DNA of 64,000 bases, taken from assembly GCF_004328625.1 (NCBI RefSeq), contig NZ_CP032229.1, forward strand, positions 1,922,001 to 1,986,000. Direction: 5' to 3'. Of the stretch, positions 11,687 to 19,525 are shown one piece after another; the stretch's first letter is position 1; each line of letters begins with the position of its first letter. The notes beneath the pieces were generated by a model. It did not search any database, was not told the origin of the DNA, and saw nothing but the letters and a program-made list of their open reading frames with translations. A program made the position numbers and the translations under genes. The stretch is from Streptomyces seoulensis (GTDB lineage: Bacteria; Actinomycetota; Actinomycetes; Streptomycetales; Streptomycetaceae).

Positions 11687-12046
11687 TCAGGGGCGGTCGA
11701 GTCTCAGGCGCTCGGACTTCGGCAGGCCCGCGACGACGAGGTCGTAGGAGTCCTCGATCAGTTCCTTCACCAGGGCGTCGGGCAGGTCGGCGTCCACCGT
11801 GACGGTGTTCCAGTGCCGTTTGTTCATGTGGTAGCCCGGCACGATCAGGCCCTCGTGGTCGGCCCGCAGGCGCTGGGCGTCCTCCGGGTCGCACTTGAGG
11901 TTGACCGTCAGGGGCCGCGCGTCCAGTGCCGCGAGGGCGAACATCTTGCCCAGCACCTTGAAGACCGAGGTGTCCGGGTTGAAGGGGAACTCCTCCTCCA
12001 CCGCGTTGAAGGACAGGCAGAGGGCGCGCAGCTCCTGGGGCTTCAT
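11687..12046 (-). CDS. MmcQ/YjbR family protein
   Basis: 119 residues with the family signatures FPFNPDTSVFKVLGKMFAL, LTVNLKCDPEDAQ and GYHMNKRHWNTV. The fold is a double-wing DNA-binding-like domain; the cellular role is unknown. The start overlaps the corC stop by 4 bases (ATGA), placing it last in the phoH-ybeY-corC operon. Confidence 0.88.
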   Translation of the reverse strand: MKPQELRALCLSFNAVEEEFPFNPDTSVFKVLGKMFALAALDARPLTVNLKCDPEDAQRLRADHEGLIVPGYHMNKRHWNTVTVDADLPDALVKELIEDSYDLVVAGLPKSERLRLDRP

Positions 12047-13341
12047 TCCGTGCTCTCCTCCCGCGCCGGGACCCCGGCGGGCTCGACCAGTACCGTCACG
12101 ATCTTGTTCCGGCGACCGGCGGCGGCCTCGGCGGTCAGCTTCAGCCGTCGCTCATCGGGCAGTTCGACCTCGGCGCTCGCGCCGGCGATGGGCACGCGGC
12201 CCAGTGCCTTCGCGAGCAGTCCGCCTACGGTTTCCACGTCCTCGTCGTCGTACTCCTCCAGGCCGTACAACTCGCCGAGGTCGGTGATGTCCAGGCGGGC
12301 GGTGACCCGGTGGCGGCCCTCGCCGAGGTCCTCCACGGGCGGGAGTTCACGGTCGTACTCGTCGGTGATCTCGCCGACGATCTCCTCCAGGATGTCCTCG
12401 ATGGTGACGATCCCGGCCGTGCCGCCGTACTCGTCGATGACGACGGCGACGTGGTTGCGCTCCTTCTGCATCTCGCGCAGCAGGTCGCCCGCGTTCTTGG
12501 TGTCCGGGACGAAGACGGCGGGGCGCATCGCGGTGGAGACCAGGTCGTTCTCGGCGTCGCGGTTGATGTGCGTCTTGCGGACCAGGTCCTTCAGATACAC
12601 GATGCCGACGATGTCGTCCTCGCTCTCCCCGGTCACCGGGATGCGGGAGAAACCGGAGCGCAGGGCGAGGGTGAGGGCCTGCCGGATGGTCTTGTACCGC
12701 TCGATGACGACGAGGTCGGTGCGCGGCACCATCACCTCGCGGACCAGGGTGTCGCCCAGCTCGAAGACGGAGTGCACCATGCGGCGCTCCTCGTCGGCGA
12801 TCAGCGACTCCTGCTCGGCGAGGTCGACCATGGCGCGCAGCTCCGCCTCGGAGGCGAAGGGGCCGCGCCGGAAGCCCTTGCCGGGGGTGAGCGCGTTGCC
12901 GAGGAGGATCAGCAGCGAGGGCACCGGGCCCATGACACGGGCCAGCGGCAGCAGCACGTAGGCGGCGGCGGTCGCGGTGGACAGGGGGTGCTGGCGGCCG
13001 ATGGTGCGGGGGGAGACGCCGACGGCGACGTACGACACCAGCACCATCACCGCGATGGCGACCAGCAGCGCCTGCCAGGTGGCGTCGAAGGCGCGCAGGC
13101 AGGCGTAGGTGACGAGGGCGGCGGCGGCCATCTCGCAGGCGACGCGCACCAGCAGGGCCACGTTGAGATAGCGGGTGGGGTCGGCGGCGACCTGCGCCAG
13201 CTTGGCGCTGCCCCGACGGCCGGACTTGACGGCCTCCTCGGCGCGGAAGCTGGAGACGCGGGCGATGCCCGCCTCGGCGCAGGCGGCGAGCCAGGCCACG
13301 ACGATCAGCGCGACCGCGCCGATCACGATCTGCGGACTCAT
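12043..13341 (-). CDS. CNNM/CorC-type membrane protein with CBS pair
   Basis: 432 residues, often annotated hemolysin. An N-terminal DUF21/CNNM transmembrane domain (about 1-170, with 3-4 helices), a CBS-domain pair (about 195-320, including REVMVPRTDLVVI and HVAVVIDEYGGTAGIVTIEDILEEIVGEI), then a CorC_HlyC domain (about 335-425). The family is linked to magnesium/cobalt homeostasis and adenylate sensing; haemolysin function is not implied. 16 bases after ybeY, same strand. Confidence 0.92.
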   Translation of the reverse strand: MSPQIVIGAVALIVVAWLAACAEAGIARVSSFRAEEAVKSGRRGSAKLAQVAADPTRYLNVALLVRVACEMAAAALVTYACLRAFDATWQALLVAIAVMVLVSYVAVGVSPRTIGRQHPLSTATAAAYVLLPLARVMGPVPSLLILLGNALTPGKGFRRGPFASEAELRAMVDLAEQESLIADEERRMVHSVFELGDTLVREVMVPRTDLVVIERYKTIRQALTLALRSGFSRIPVTGESEDDIVGIVYLKDLVRKTHINRDAENDLVSTAMRPAVFVPDTKNAGDLLREMQKERNHVAVVIDEYGGTAGIVTIEDILEEIVGEITDEYDRELPPVEDLGEGRHRVTARLDITDLGELYGLEEYDDEDVETVGGLLAKALGRVPIAGASAEVELPDERRLKLTAEAAAGRRNKIVTVLVEPAGVPAREESTE

Positions 13342-13357
13342 TCGGGTACCGGCCGCC

Positions 13358-13855
13358 CTACGAGACGGTCGGCGCCGGCGACGGCCCGGTCAGGCCGCGC
13401 TCGGCCCGCCAGCCGTCGACGATGGCGGCCTGGAGGCCGAACATCTCGGCCTTCTCGTCCGGCTCCTCGTGGTCGTAGCCGAGGAGGTGCAGCACGCCGT
13501 GGACGGTGAGCAACTGGAGCTCCTCGTCCATGGAGTGCTCGGTGGGCGCGTCCTTGCCCTGCTGGGCCGCGACCTCCGGGCACAGGACGATGTCGCCGAG
13601 CAGGCCCTGCGGGGGCTCCTCGTCGTCCTTGCCCGGCGGGCGCAGCTCGTCCATCGGGAACGACATGACGTCCGTCGGTCCCGGCAGGTCCATCCACTGG
13701 ATGTGGAGCTGCTCCATGGCGTCGGCGTCCACGACGATCACCGACAGTTCGGAGAGCGGGTGGATGCGCATCCGGGCGAGCGCGTAGCGGGCGATGTCGA
13801 GCACCGCCTGCTCGTCCACCTCGGTGCCGGATTCGTTGTTGACGTCGATCGACAT
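13358..13855 (-). CDS. ybeY: Endoribonuclease YbeY
   Basis: 16S rRNA 3'-end maturation and ribosome quality-control RNase. 165 residues with the zinc motif [11 protein letters not shown] (H119, H123, H129) and the preceding DVMSFPMDE segment. It follows phoH by 12 bases, the standard arrangement, and precedes corC. It is functionally linked with Era, which lies in the same chromosomal block. Confidence 0.96.
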   Translation of the reverse strand: MSIDVNNESGTEVDEQAVLDIARYALARMRIHPLSELSVIVVDADAMEQLHIQWMDLPGPTDVMSFPMDELRPPGKDDEEPPQGLLGDIVLCPEVAAQQGKDAPTEHSMDEELQLLTVHGVLHLLGYDHEEPDEKAEMFGLQAAIVDGWRAERGLTGPSPAPTVS

Positions 13856-13867
13856 GGTCGTGCTGGT

Positions 13868-14920
13868 CTACTTCCCCTTGGAGCCCTTGGCCCCGGTCTT
13901 GCCCGCGGCCTCGTGGCTGTCGTACTTCTCGTACGCGTCGACGATACGGCCCACCAGCTTGTGCCGGACGACGTCCTGGGAGGAGAGACGGGAGAAGTGC
14001 ACGTCCTCGACGCCCTCCAGGATGTCCTGCACCTGCCGCAGACCGCTCTTGGTGCCGCCGGGGAGGTCGACCTGGGTCACGTCACCGGTGATGACGATCT
14101 TCGAGTCGAACCCGAGCCGGGTGAGGAACATCTTCATCTGCTCGGGGCTGGTGTTCTGGGCCTCGTCCAGGATGATGAAGGCGTCGTTCAGGGTGCGGCC
14201 GCGCATGTACGCCAGCGGGGCGACCTCGATCGTGCCCGCCGCCATCAGGCGGGGGATGGAGTCGGGGTCGAGCATGTCGTGCAGGGCGTCGTAGAGCGGG
14301 CGCAGGTACGGGTCGATCTTCTCGTACAGGGTTCCCGGGAGGAAGCCGAGCCGTTCGCCGGCCTCGACCGCGGGGCGGGTCAGGATGATGCGGTTGACCT
14401 GCTTGGACTGGAGCGCCTGCACGGCCTTCGCCATGGCGAGGTAGGTCTTGCCGGTACCGGCGGGGCCGATGCCGAAGACGATGGTGTGCTTGTCGATGGC
14501 GTCGACGTAGCGCTTCTGGTTCAGGGTCTTGGGGCGGATCGTGCGGCCGCGCGAGGACAGGATGTTCTGCGTCAGCACCTCGGCCGGGGTCTCGGGGCCG
14601 TCGCTCGTGCCGTTGTCGCTCGCCCTGAGCATCGCGATCGAGCGTTCCACCGCATCCTCCGTCATCGGCTGCCCGGTGCGGAGCACCAGCATCATCTCGT
14701 CGAACACACGCTGGATCAGGGCGACTTCCGCCGGTTCGCCGACCGCGCTGATCTCATTGCCCCGGACGTGGATGTCGGCCGCCGGGAAAGCCTTCTCGAT
14801 CACGCGCAGGAGGGAGTCGCCGGAGCCCAGCACGGTCACCATCGGGTGCTGTGCGGGAACGCTGATCCGTGCTCTCGCCTGGTCCTGCGCGGAGGTGTGA
14901 GCTGTCGGTGTCTGAGTCAT
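13868..14920 (-). CDS. phoH: PhoH-like ATPase
   Basis: 350 residues. P-loop GPAGTGKT (152-159) and Walker B ending DEAQN (252-256). An N-terminal KH-like portion carries VLGSGDSLLRVIEKAFP. Family members are RNA-linked ATPases/helicases, often co-transcribed with ybeY. The start at ATG 14920 is the first of the operon; the upstream 560 bases contain no gene. Confidence 0.92.
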   Translation of the reverse strand: MTQTPTAHTSAQDQARARISVPAQHPMVTVLGSGDSLLRVIEKAFPAADIHVRGNEISAVGEPAEVALIQRVFDEMMLVLRTGQPMTEDAVERSIAMLRASDNGTSDGPETPAEVLTQNILSSRGRTIRPKTLNQKRYVDAIDKHTIVFGIGPAGTGKTYLAMAKAVQALQSKQVNRIILTRPAVEAGERLGFLPGTLYEKIDPYLRPLYDALHDMLDPDSIPRLMAAGTIEVAPLAYMRGRTLNDAFIILDEAQNTSPEQMKMFLTRLGFDSKIVITGDVTQVDLPGGTKSGLRQVQDILEGVEDVHFSRLSSQDVVRHKLVGRIVDAYEKYDSHEAAGKTGAKGSKGK

Positions 14921-15480
14921 GGGCCGGCACTGATGGCCTGCGATTCCTCCTCATCCCGGCCACCCCCGACGGGGGCCTCGGCTCCTCAAGCCTACGCCGC
15001 ACCCCCGTCAACCCCGCAGTGCTTTTCACCCACGAGAGTGCCTGCGGCGCCTTGGCGGGGGAGGAGGGGTGTCGGCGGGGCCGGACTGGAGGGTGCAGGT
15101 CTCGCGTCGAGCGCGGGTGCCTGCGGCGCTTCGGCAGGTTGGGGGGTGATCCGCAGTGGCGGGCGAGAAACGCCGGTCCGGTGGGGCACCGGGGCGGGGG
15201 CGGCGTCTCGGGTGACGGGGAGGTCGGGTGGCGTCGGTGTGAAGGGCAACGGTGCGGTGCTTTGGCGGGTGAGGGTGCTGGCACCGTAGGGGCCCAGCTG
15301 GTGCCAGGCGCCTGCGGGCGGCGGTCGTGGGTCTCGGCGCGGATGTCCGGCGTGCTCCGGTACGTGGGACCAGCGGTGGCGGGCCGGCGCGGCCGGGCGA
15401 GGTGGGGCCGTGTGGCCGCTGCTTCGGCGGGCCGCCTGGGCGCCGGGCCGGCGGCGAATCCCGGCCGGTCCGCCGGAGGC
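14921..15480. other. 560-base gap with degenerate GTGCCTGCGGCGC repeats
   Basis: No convincing gene. The only minus frame (85 codons) is proline/alanine-rich low complexity. A motif GTGCCTGCGGCGC(C/T)T(T/C)GGC occurs at 15038-15060 and 15117-15138. Further GC-rich inverted segments (GGCACC...GGTGCC at about 15277-15305, and GGCCGGCGGC-type near 15450-15475) may terminate the sugar-kinase transcript. The phoH promoter should also lie in this gap, near 14930-15000. Confidence 0.5.
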
Positions 15481-16632
15481 TTACGCGTTGCGGCCGAAGC
15501 CGATGGTCGGGACTGCCCGGCGGAGGGGCCAGGGGCGGTCGAGGTGGGCGGGGATGAGGGGGTCAAGGAAGGCGTAGCGGCGCAGGGCCGCCGGGTTCTG
15601 GGTGTCGAGGGACTGCACGCGGCGCCACCAGGCGCCGATCTCGGACCAGCCGGGGGCGGAGAGGGAGCCGCCGAACTCCTGGACGGAGAGGGCGGCGGTG
15701 AGGCCGGCGAGGGCGAGGCGGTCGGCGAGGGGCCAGCCGGCGAGGGTGCCGGTGACGAAACCGGCCACGAAGACGTCGCCCGCGCCGGTGGGATCGAGGG
15801 CCTCCACCGCGATGGCGGGCACCTCGGCGGTCTCGCCGGTACGCCGGTCCACCGCGTACGCCCCCTCCGCGCCGAGGGTGACGACCGCGACCGGTACGTG
15901 TTCGGTGAGGGCGTGCGCGGCCGCCTTGGGGCAGGTGGAGCCGGTGTAGCGCATCGCCTCCTCCGCGTTGGGCAGGAACGCCTCGCAGTGCTCCAGGTCG
16001 GCCAGCCCGGCCAGGTCCCAGGCACCGGTGTCGTCCCAGCCGACGTCGGCGAAGATCCGGGTGCCCTCACGGGCGGCCTGCGCGATCCAGGGCGCACGGC
16101 GGCCCGGCGTGAGCGAGGCGACGGCGGCACGCGCGGGCGGCGGGCAGTCCGGCGCGGGCTCCTCCGGGGGCGGCTCGTGGCCGTGGGAGATCATCGTGCG
16201 CTCCCCCTCGTACGCCATGGAGACGGTGACCGGCGAGTGCCAGCCGGGCACCGTGCGCGAGGGGGTGAGGTCGATGCCCTCGCCCCGCGCGAGCGCGTCC
16301 CAGCAGTACTCCCCGTAGTGGTCGTCCCCGAAGGCCGCCGCCAGCGAGGTGCGCAGGCCGAGGCGGGCCAGCGCGGCGGCCATGTTGGCGACCCCGCCGG
16401 GGCTGGAGCCCATCCCGCGCGCCCAGGACTCGGTACCGCGCACGGGGGCGGTGTCCAGGCCGGTGAAGACGATGTCCAGGAAGACGGTGCCGGTGAGGTA
16501 GACGTCCCAGGGCGGATCGCCGGGGGCGCGCAGCGCGGCGAGCGGGTCGACCTGGGCCTGGTGGCGCGCTGTCCGGGTGAGGTGCTCCGGGTCGCCTCCG
16601 GTTTCCTCTCCGGCGATCGCGTGGGACGGCAT
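15481..16632 (-). CDS. PfkB family carbohydrate kinase
   Basis: 383 residues, ribokinase fold. GGVANMAAALARLG (79-92) is the first PfkB signature. DPTGAGDVFVAGF (280-292) holds the anion hole and the catalytic Asp (D286). The substrate is not determined: the residues fit a general sugar or nucleoside kinase. It lies 121 bases downstream of the glucarate-dehydratase-like gene on the same strand and may belong to the same catabolic unit, though neither standard step after KdgD needs a kinase. Confidence 0.85.
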   Translation of the reverse strand: MPSHAIAGEETGGDPEHLTRTARHQAQVDPLAALRAPGDPPWDVYLTGTVFLDIVFTGLDTAPVRGTESWARGMGSSPGGVANMAAALARLGLRTSLAAAFGDDHYGEYCWDALARGEGIDLTPSRTVPGWHSPVTVSMAYEGERTMISHGHEPPPEEPAPDCPPPARAAVASLTPGRRAPWIAQAAREGTRIFADVGWDDTGAWDLAGLADLEHCEAFLPNAEEAMRYTGSTCPKAAAHALTEHVPVAVVTLGAEGAYAVDRRTGETAEVPAIAVEALDPTGAGDVFVAGFVTGTLAGWPLADRLALAGLTAALSVQEFGGSLSAPGWSEIGAWWRRVQSLDTQNPAALRRYAFLDPLIPAHLDRPWPLRRAVPTIGFGRNA

Positions 16633-16753
16633 CAGTGCGGGCTCCCTGACGTGGTGCGGATCTGGCCAGTGTGCACCACCGACCGGCCGGTGACCGAGGG
16701 TTCGGCGGCCGGAACCCGATGGTTCCAGGGGGCTCGCGGGGTCGCGCGGGGGG

Positions 16754-18034
16754 TCACCAGCGGGGCATCACCGGGGTCTGCCAGTCCGGGTCCGCGACCC
16801 GCATCGCGGCGCTGTCGTCGCGGTCGCGGAAGGTGCCGTCGTCGTGGAGCCAGCGGTGGTGGAGGCGGGCGAGGGCGTCGTGGTCGAGTTCGACGCCGAG
16901 GCCGGGGCGGTCGGAGACGGTGACGTGGCCGGCGGTGAACGGGACGCGCTCGGTGAGCACGTCCTCGGCCTGCCACGGGTAGTGGGAGTCGCAGGCGTGG
17001 TGGAGGTTCGGCACGGTGGCCGCGACCTGGGTCATCGCGGCGAGGCTGATGCCGAGGTGGGTGTTGGAGTGCATGGACACCCCGACCCCGAAGGCCGCGC
17101 AGACCGCCGCGAGGTGCCCGGTGTTGCGCAGCCCGCCCCAGTAGTGGTGGTCGGAGAGCACCACCTGGACGGCGTCCCGGGTGAACGCCTCCTTGATCTC
17201 CCCGAACGTGGTCACGCACATGTTGGTGGCCAGTGGCACCCCGGTCCGCGCGGCCACCTCGGCCATCGCGTCGGTGCCCAGTACCGGGTCCTCCAAGTAC
17301 TCCAGCAGGCCCCCGAGTTCGTCCGCCACCTTCAGCGCGGTCGGCACCGACCACGCCCCGTTGGGATCGAGCCGCAGCGGCCGCCCGGGGAACGCCTCGG
17401 CGAGGGCGCGTACCGCCTCGGTCTCCTCCTCCGGCGCGAAGAACCCGCCCTTGAGCTTGAAGGAGGAGAACCCGTGCCGCTCGGACAGCGCGCGGGCCTG
17501 CGCGACCACCCCGGCCGGGTCGAGCGCGGCACCCCACTCGTCCGGGGCCGCCCCGGGATGCGCGGCCCACTTGTAGAAGAGGTAGGCGCTGTACTCGACG
17601 GAGTCCCGCAGCCTGCCGCCCAGCAGCGCGTGCACGGGCAGTCCGAGCGCCCGCCCCTGCGCGTCCAGGCAGGCGACCTCGAAGGCGGAGAGCACGGACA
17701 GCCGGAGCTTGTCGGCGCTCTGCACCCCGCGCAGCCCGCCCGCGTCGACCGCGCCCCGCACCCGGCTCTCGTCCACCGCGAGGTCGAGGGAGAACAGCGC
17801 GTTCACATCCGTGACCGACCGCCCGACGAGCCGTTCGGCGAGCGGGCGGGCCAGCTCCAGGTACTTGGTGTCGCCGTACGTCTCCCCGAGTCCGGTGGCC
17901 CCGCCCGCCGTGACCACCTCCACGATCAGCCGGGGGGTGTAAGGCTGGTGCACGCCCTGGGTGTTCAGCAGCGGCGGGTCGGCCACCAGGACCGGGGTGA
18001 GGCGCACCTCGGTGACGGTCAGCTCCGGGATCAC
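16754..18034 (-). CDS. Glucarate dehydratase-like enolase-superfamily enzyme
   Basis: 426 residues, mandelate racemase/glucarate dehydratase subgroup of the enolase superfamily. KLK at 193-195 is the KxK base motif; metal ligands D223 and E248 with N271 follow; H322 in MHSNTHLG is the second base. Predicted to dehydrate D-glucarate to 5-dehydro-4-deoxyglucarate, the substrate of the KdgD encoded just upstream. The GTG start at 18034 overlaps the kdgD stop (GTGA), so the two are translationally coupled, which supports the pathway call. Confidence 0.85.
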   Translation of the reverse strand: MIPELTVTEVRLTPVLVADPPLLNTQGVHQPYTPRLIVEVVTAGGATGLGETYGDTKYLELARPLAERLVGRSVTDVNALFSLDLAVDESRVRGAVDAGGLRGVQSADKLRLSVLSAFEVACLDAQGRALGLPVHALLGGRLRDSVEYSAYLFYKWAAHPGAAPDEWGAALDPAGVVAQARALSERHGFSSFKLKGGFFAPEEETEAVRALAEAFPGRPLRLDPNGAWSVPTALKVADELGGLLEYLEDPVLGTDAMAEVAARTGVPLATNMCVTTFGEIKEAFTRDAVQVVLSDHHYWGGLRNTGHLAAVCAAFGVGVSMHSNTHLGISLAAMTQVAATVPNLHHACDSHYPWQAEDVLTERVPFTAGHVTVSDRPGLGVELDHDALARLHHRWLHDDGTFRDRDDSAAMRVADPDWQTPVMPRW

Positions 18035-18981
18035 AGGGCGGCTCCCACGAGGTCGAGTCCGGCGGCGAGCACGTCCTTGAGGGCGGCGAGGTCGGCGGCC
18101 GAGGGGTCGGCCAGGGGCGCCCGCACCGGTCCCACGCGCGCTCCCCTGAGCCGGGCGGCGGCCTTGACCAGGGAGACGGCGTATCCGGGGACCCGGTCGC
18201 GGAGTTCCACGAAGGGGACGTAGAAGCCGCGCAGCAGCCGGTCGGCCGTGTCCTCGTCCCCGGCGCGCAGGGCGGTGCGGAAGGCGCCGGCGATCTCGGG
18301 GGCGAAGGCGTGCACGGCGGAGGAGTACGCGGGTACGCCGACGGCGGTGTAGGCGCGGGCCTGGACCTCGGCGGTGGCGGCGCCGTTGAAGAACAGGAAC
18401 CCCTCGGGCGCGGCCAGGGTGAGCCGCTGGAGGCGGTCGAGGTCGCTGTGCCCGTCCTTGAGCCCGATGACGTTCGGGATGCGGGCGATGTGCCGCAACG
18501 AGTCCACGGTGTAGGCGACTTGGTCCCGCTGGTAGGCGATGAGCGGGAGCCGGGTGCGGGCGGCGAGCTGGGTGAGCTGAGCGACGAGCCCGCTCTGCGG
18601 GGCGGCGACGAGGTAGTGCGGCAGGACCAGCAGGGCGTCCGCCCCGGCCTCCTCCGCGATCCGGGCGAAGCGCGCGGCCTGCGCCCAGCCGTAGCCGGTA
18701 CCGGCGACGACGGGGACCCGCCCGGCCGCCTCCTCGACAGCGACCGTGACGACCTGGCGGTACTCGTCCTCGTCCAGGGAGAAGAACTCCCCGGTGCCGC
18801 AGGCCGGGAAGAGGGCGCCGGGCGCGGCGGCGAGCCGGTCGGCCACATGGGCGCGGCAGCCCTCGCGGTCGAGGGTGCCGTCCTCGTGGAAGGCGGTGAG
18901 CGGGAAGGAGAGCACGCCCGCCGCCATCCCCTCCCGCAGCCGCCGGGCCACGTCCTGCGGAGCGCCGCTCACCCGCACCAT
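18031..18981 (-). CDS. kdgD: 5-dehydro-4-deoxyglucarate dehydratase
   Basis: DapA-family aldolase-type enzyme, 316 residues; dehydrates and decarboxylates 5-dehydro-4-deoxyglucarate to 2-oxoglutarate semialdehyde. ACGTGEFFSL (60-69) is typical of KdgD rather than DapA. Schiff-base Lys K175 is in VIGLKDGHSD and partner Tyr Y150 is in LIAYQRD. Start choice is uncertain: AGGAG abuts the ATG at 18981, whereas the GTG at 18972 stands 9 bases from it and may be the true start. The semialdehyde dehydrogenase that would finish the pathway is not in the window. Confidence 0.85.
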   Translation of the reverse strand: MVRVSGAPQDVARRLREGMAAGVLSFPLTAFHEDGTLDREGCRAHVADRLAAAPGALFPACGTGEFFSLDEDEYRQVVTVAVEEAAGRVPVVAGTGYGWAQAARFARIAEEAGADALLVLPHYLVAAPQSGLVAQLTQLAARTRLPLIAYQRDQVAYTVDSLRHIARIPNVIGLKDGHSDLDRLQRLTLAAPEGFLFFNGAATAEVQARAYTAVGVPAYSSAVHAFAPEIAGAFRTALRAGDEDTADRLLRGFYVPFVELRDRVPGYAVSLVKAAARLRGARVGPVRAPLADPSAADLAALKDVLAAGLDLVGAAL

Positions 18982-19054
18982 CTCCTCTTGTGAATGCCGT
19001 CCATGTATGAGAACAGAGGCTAGATACACCCATCAGGGCCGTCAATGGGGTGAG

Positions 19055-19068
19055 CCGTCCACGGACGG
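19055..19068. promoter_or_regulatory. Palindrome upstream of kdgD
   Basis: CCGTCC-AC-GGACGG, 74 bases upstream of the kdgD ATG. Possible operator for the glucarate genes. No regulator gene is adjacent. Confidence 0.3.
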
Positions 19069-19117
19069 AGGGAGCGACCGGGAGCGAGTGGAGGCAGGCG
19101 GGCGCGGAGCGGGGGCG

Positions 19118-19161
19118 CGCAACAAAGAGCCCCACCCCGCTCGGAAGCGGGATGGGGCTCT
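19118..19161 (-). terminator. tRNA-Gly terminator
   Basis: 16-bp stem (19126-19141 with 19146-19161; one G-U pair on the minus-strand RNA), 4-base loop, followed on the minus strand by the T-rich CTTTGTTG. It starts 6 bases after the tRNA 3' end. Confidence 0.85.
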
Positions 19162-19167
19162 GTTCGG

Positions 19168-19237
19168 AGCGCCGGGCAGGCCTTGCACCTGCATTTCCCC
19201 GCAGGAAGCGGGGCGTCTTTCCTTGGACCACCAACGC
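19168..19237 (-). tRNA. tRNA-Gly (UCC anticodon), atypical
   Basis: Folds into a full cloverleaf: acceptor GCGTTGG/CCGGCGC (two G-U pairs), D-stem GTC/GAC with loop CAAGGAAA, anticodon stem CCCCG/CGGGG with loop CTTCCTG (anticodon TCC), four-base variable loop, T-stem GCAGG/CCTGC. Oddities: the T-loop is TGCAAGG, so the near-universal T55 (pseudouridine) is G; position 37 is T; the 3' CCA is not encoded. A strong terminator follows. Possibly a low-efficiency or non-translational glycine carrier. Confidence 0.8.
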
Positions 19238-19375
19238 ACTGTCCGCCACCGGGAGTTCCGGCGACCGCGACGTGAACAACCATAGCGTATCCCGGAGTTC
19301 TGTGCGATCACCGTCCGCGCGTTCGAGCGCGAAATCTGTTGTGCCTACCCGTCGCCGCACGGGCCAAACGTGATA

Positions 19376-19389
19376 GTGATCTGAATCAC
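19376..19389. promoter_or_regulatory. CRP-like palindrome before MFS gene
   Basis: GTGAT-CTGA-ATCAC, that is GTGA-N6-TCAC, the spacing of CRP-family sites, in the region between the tRNA-Gly gene and the MFS gene and about 137 bases before the MFS start. A TTGATA that may serve as a -35 lies about 35 bases further downstream. Confidence 0.4.
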
Positions 19390-19525
19390 ATCGGCCCGGC
19401 TTCTTCTCGAAACCGCGTGCTTGATACAACTTGCTCGCGCGCTCCCGTCGAACAGACGGCCGTCGCCCCTCCCCCCTCTTTCACTCCTCGTCGAGCTGTC
19501 GCTCACGCCTGCCCTGGGAACGCCC

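Noticed and set aside
11589..11894. 101-codon minus frame after the efflux gene ending ARSAITRILD
   Set aside because: Mostly overlaps mmcQ out of frame; arginine-rich and without a credible start, though a short relic gene cannot be excluded.
14992..15249. 85-codon minus frame in the phoH upstream gap
   Set aside because: Proline/alanine low complexity, no ribosome site, no family resemblance.
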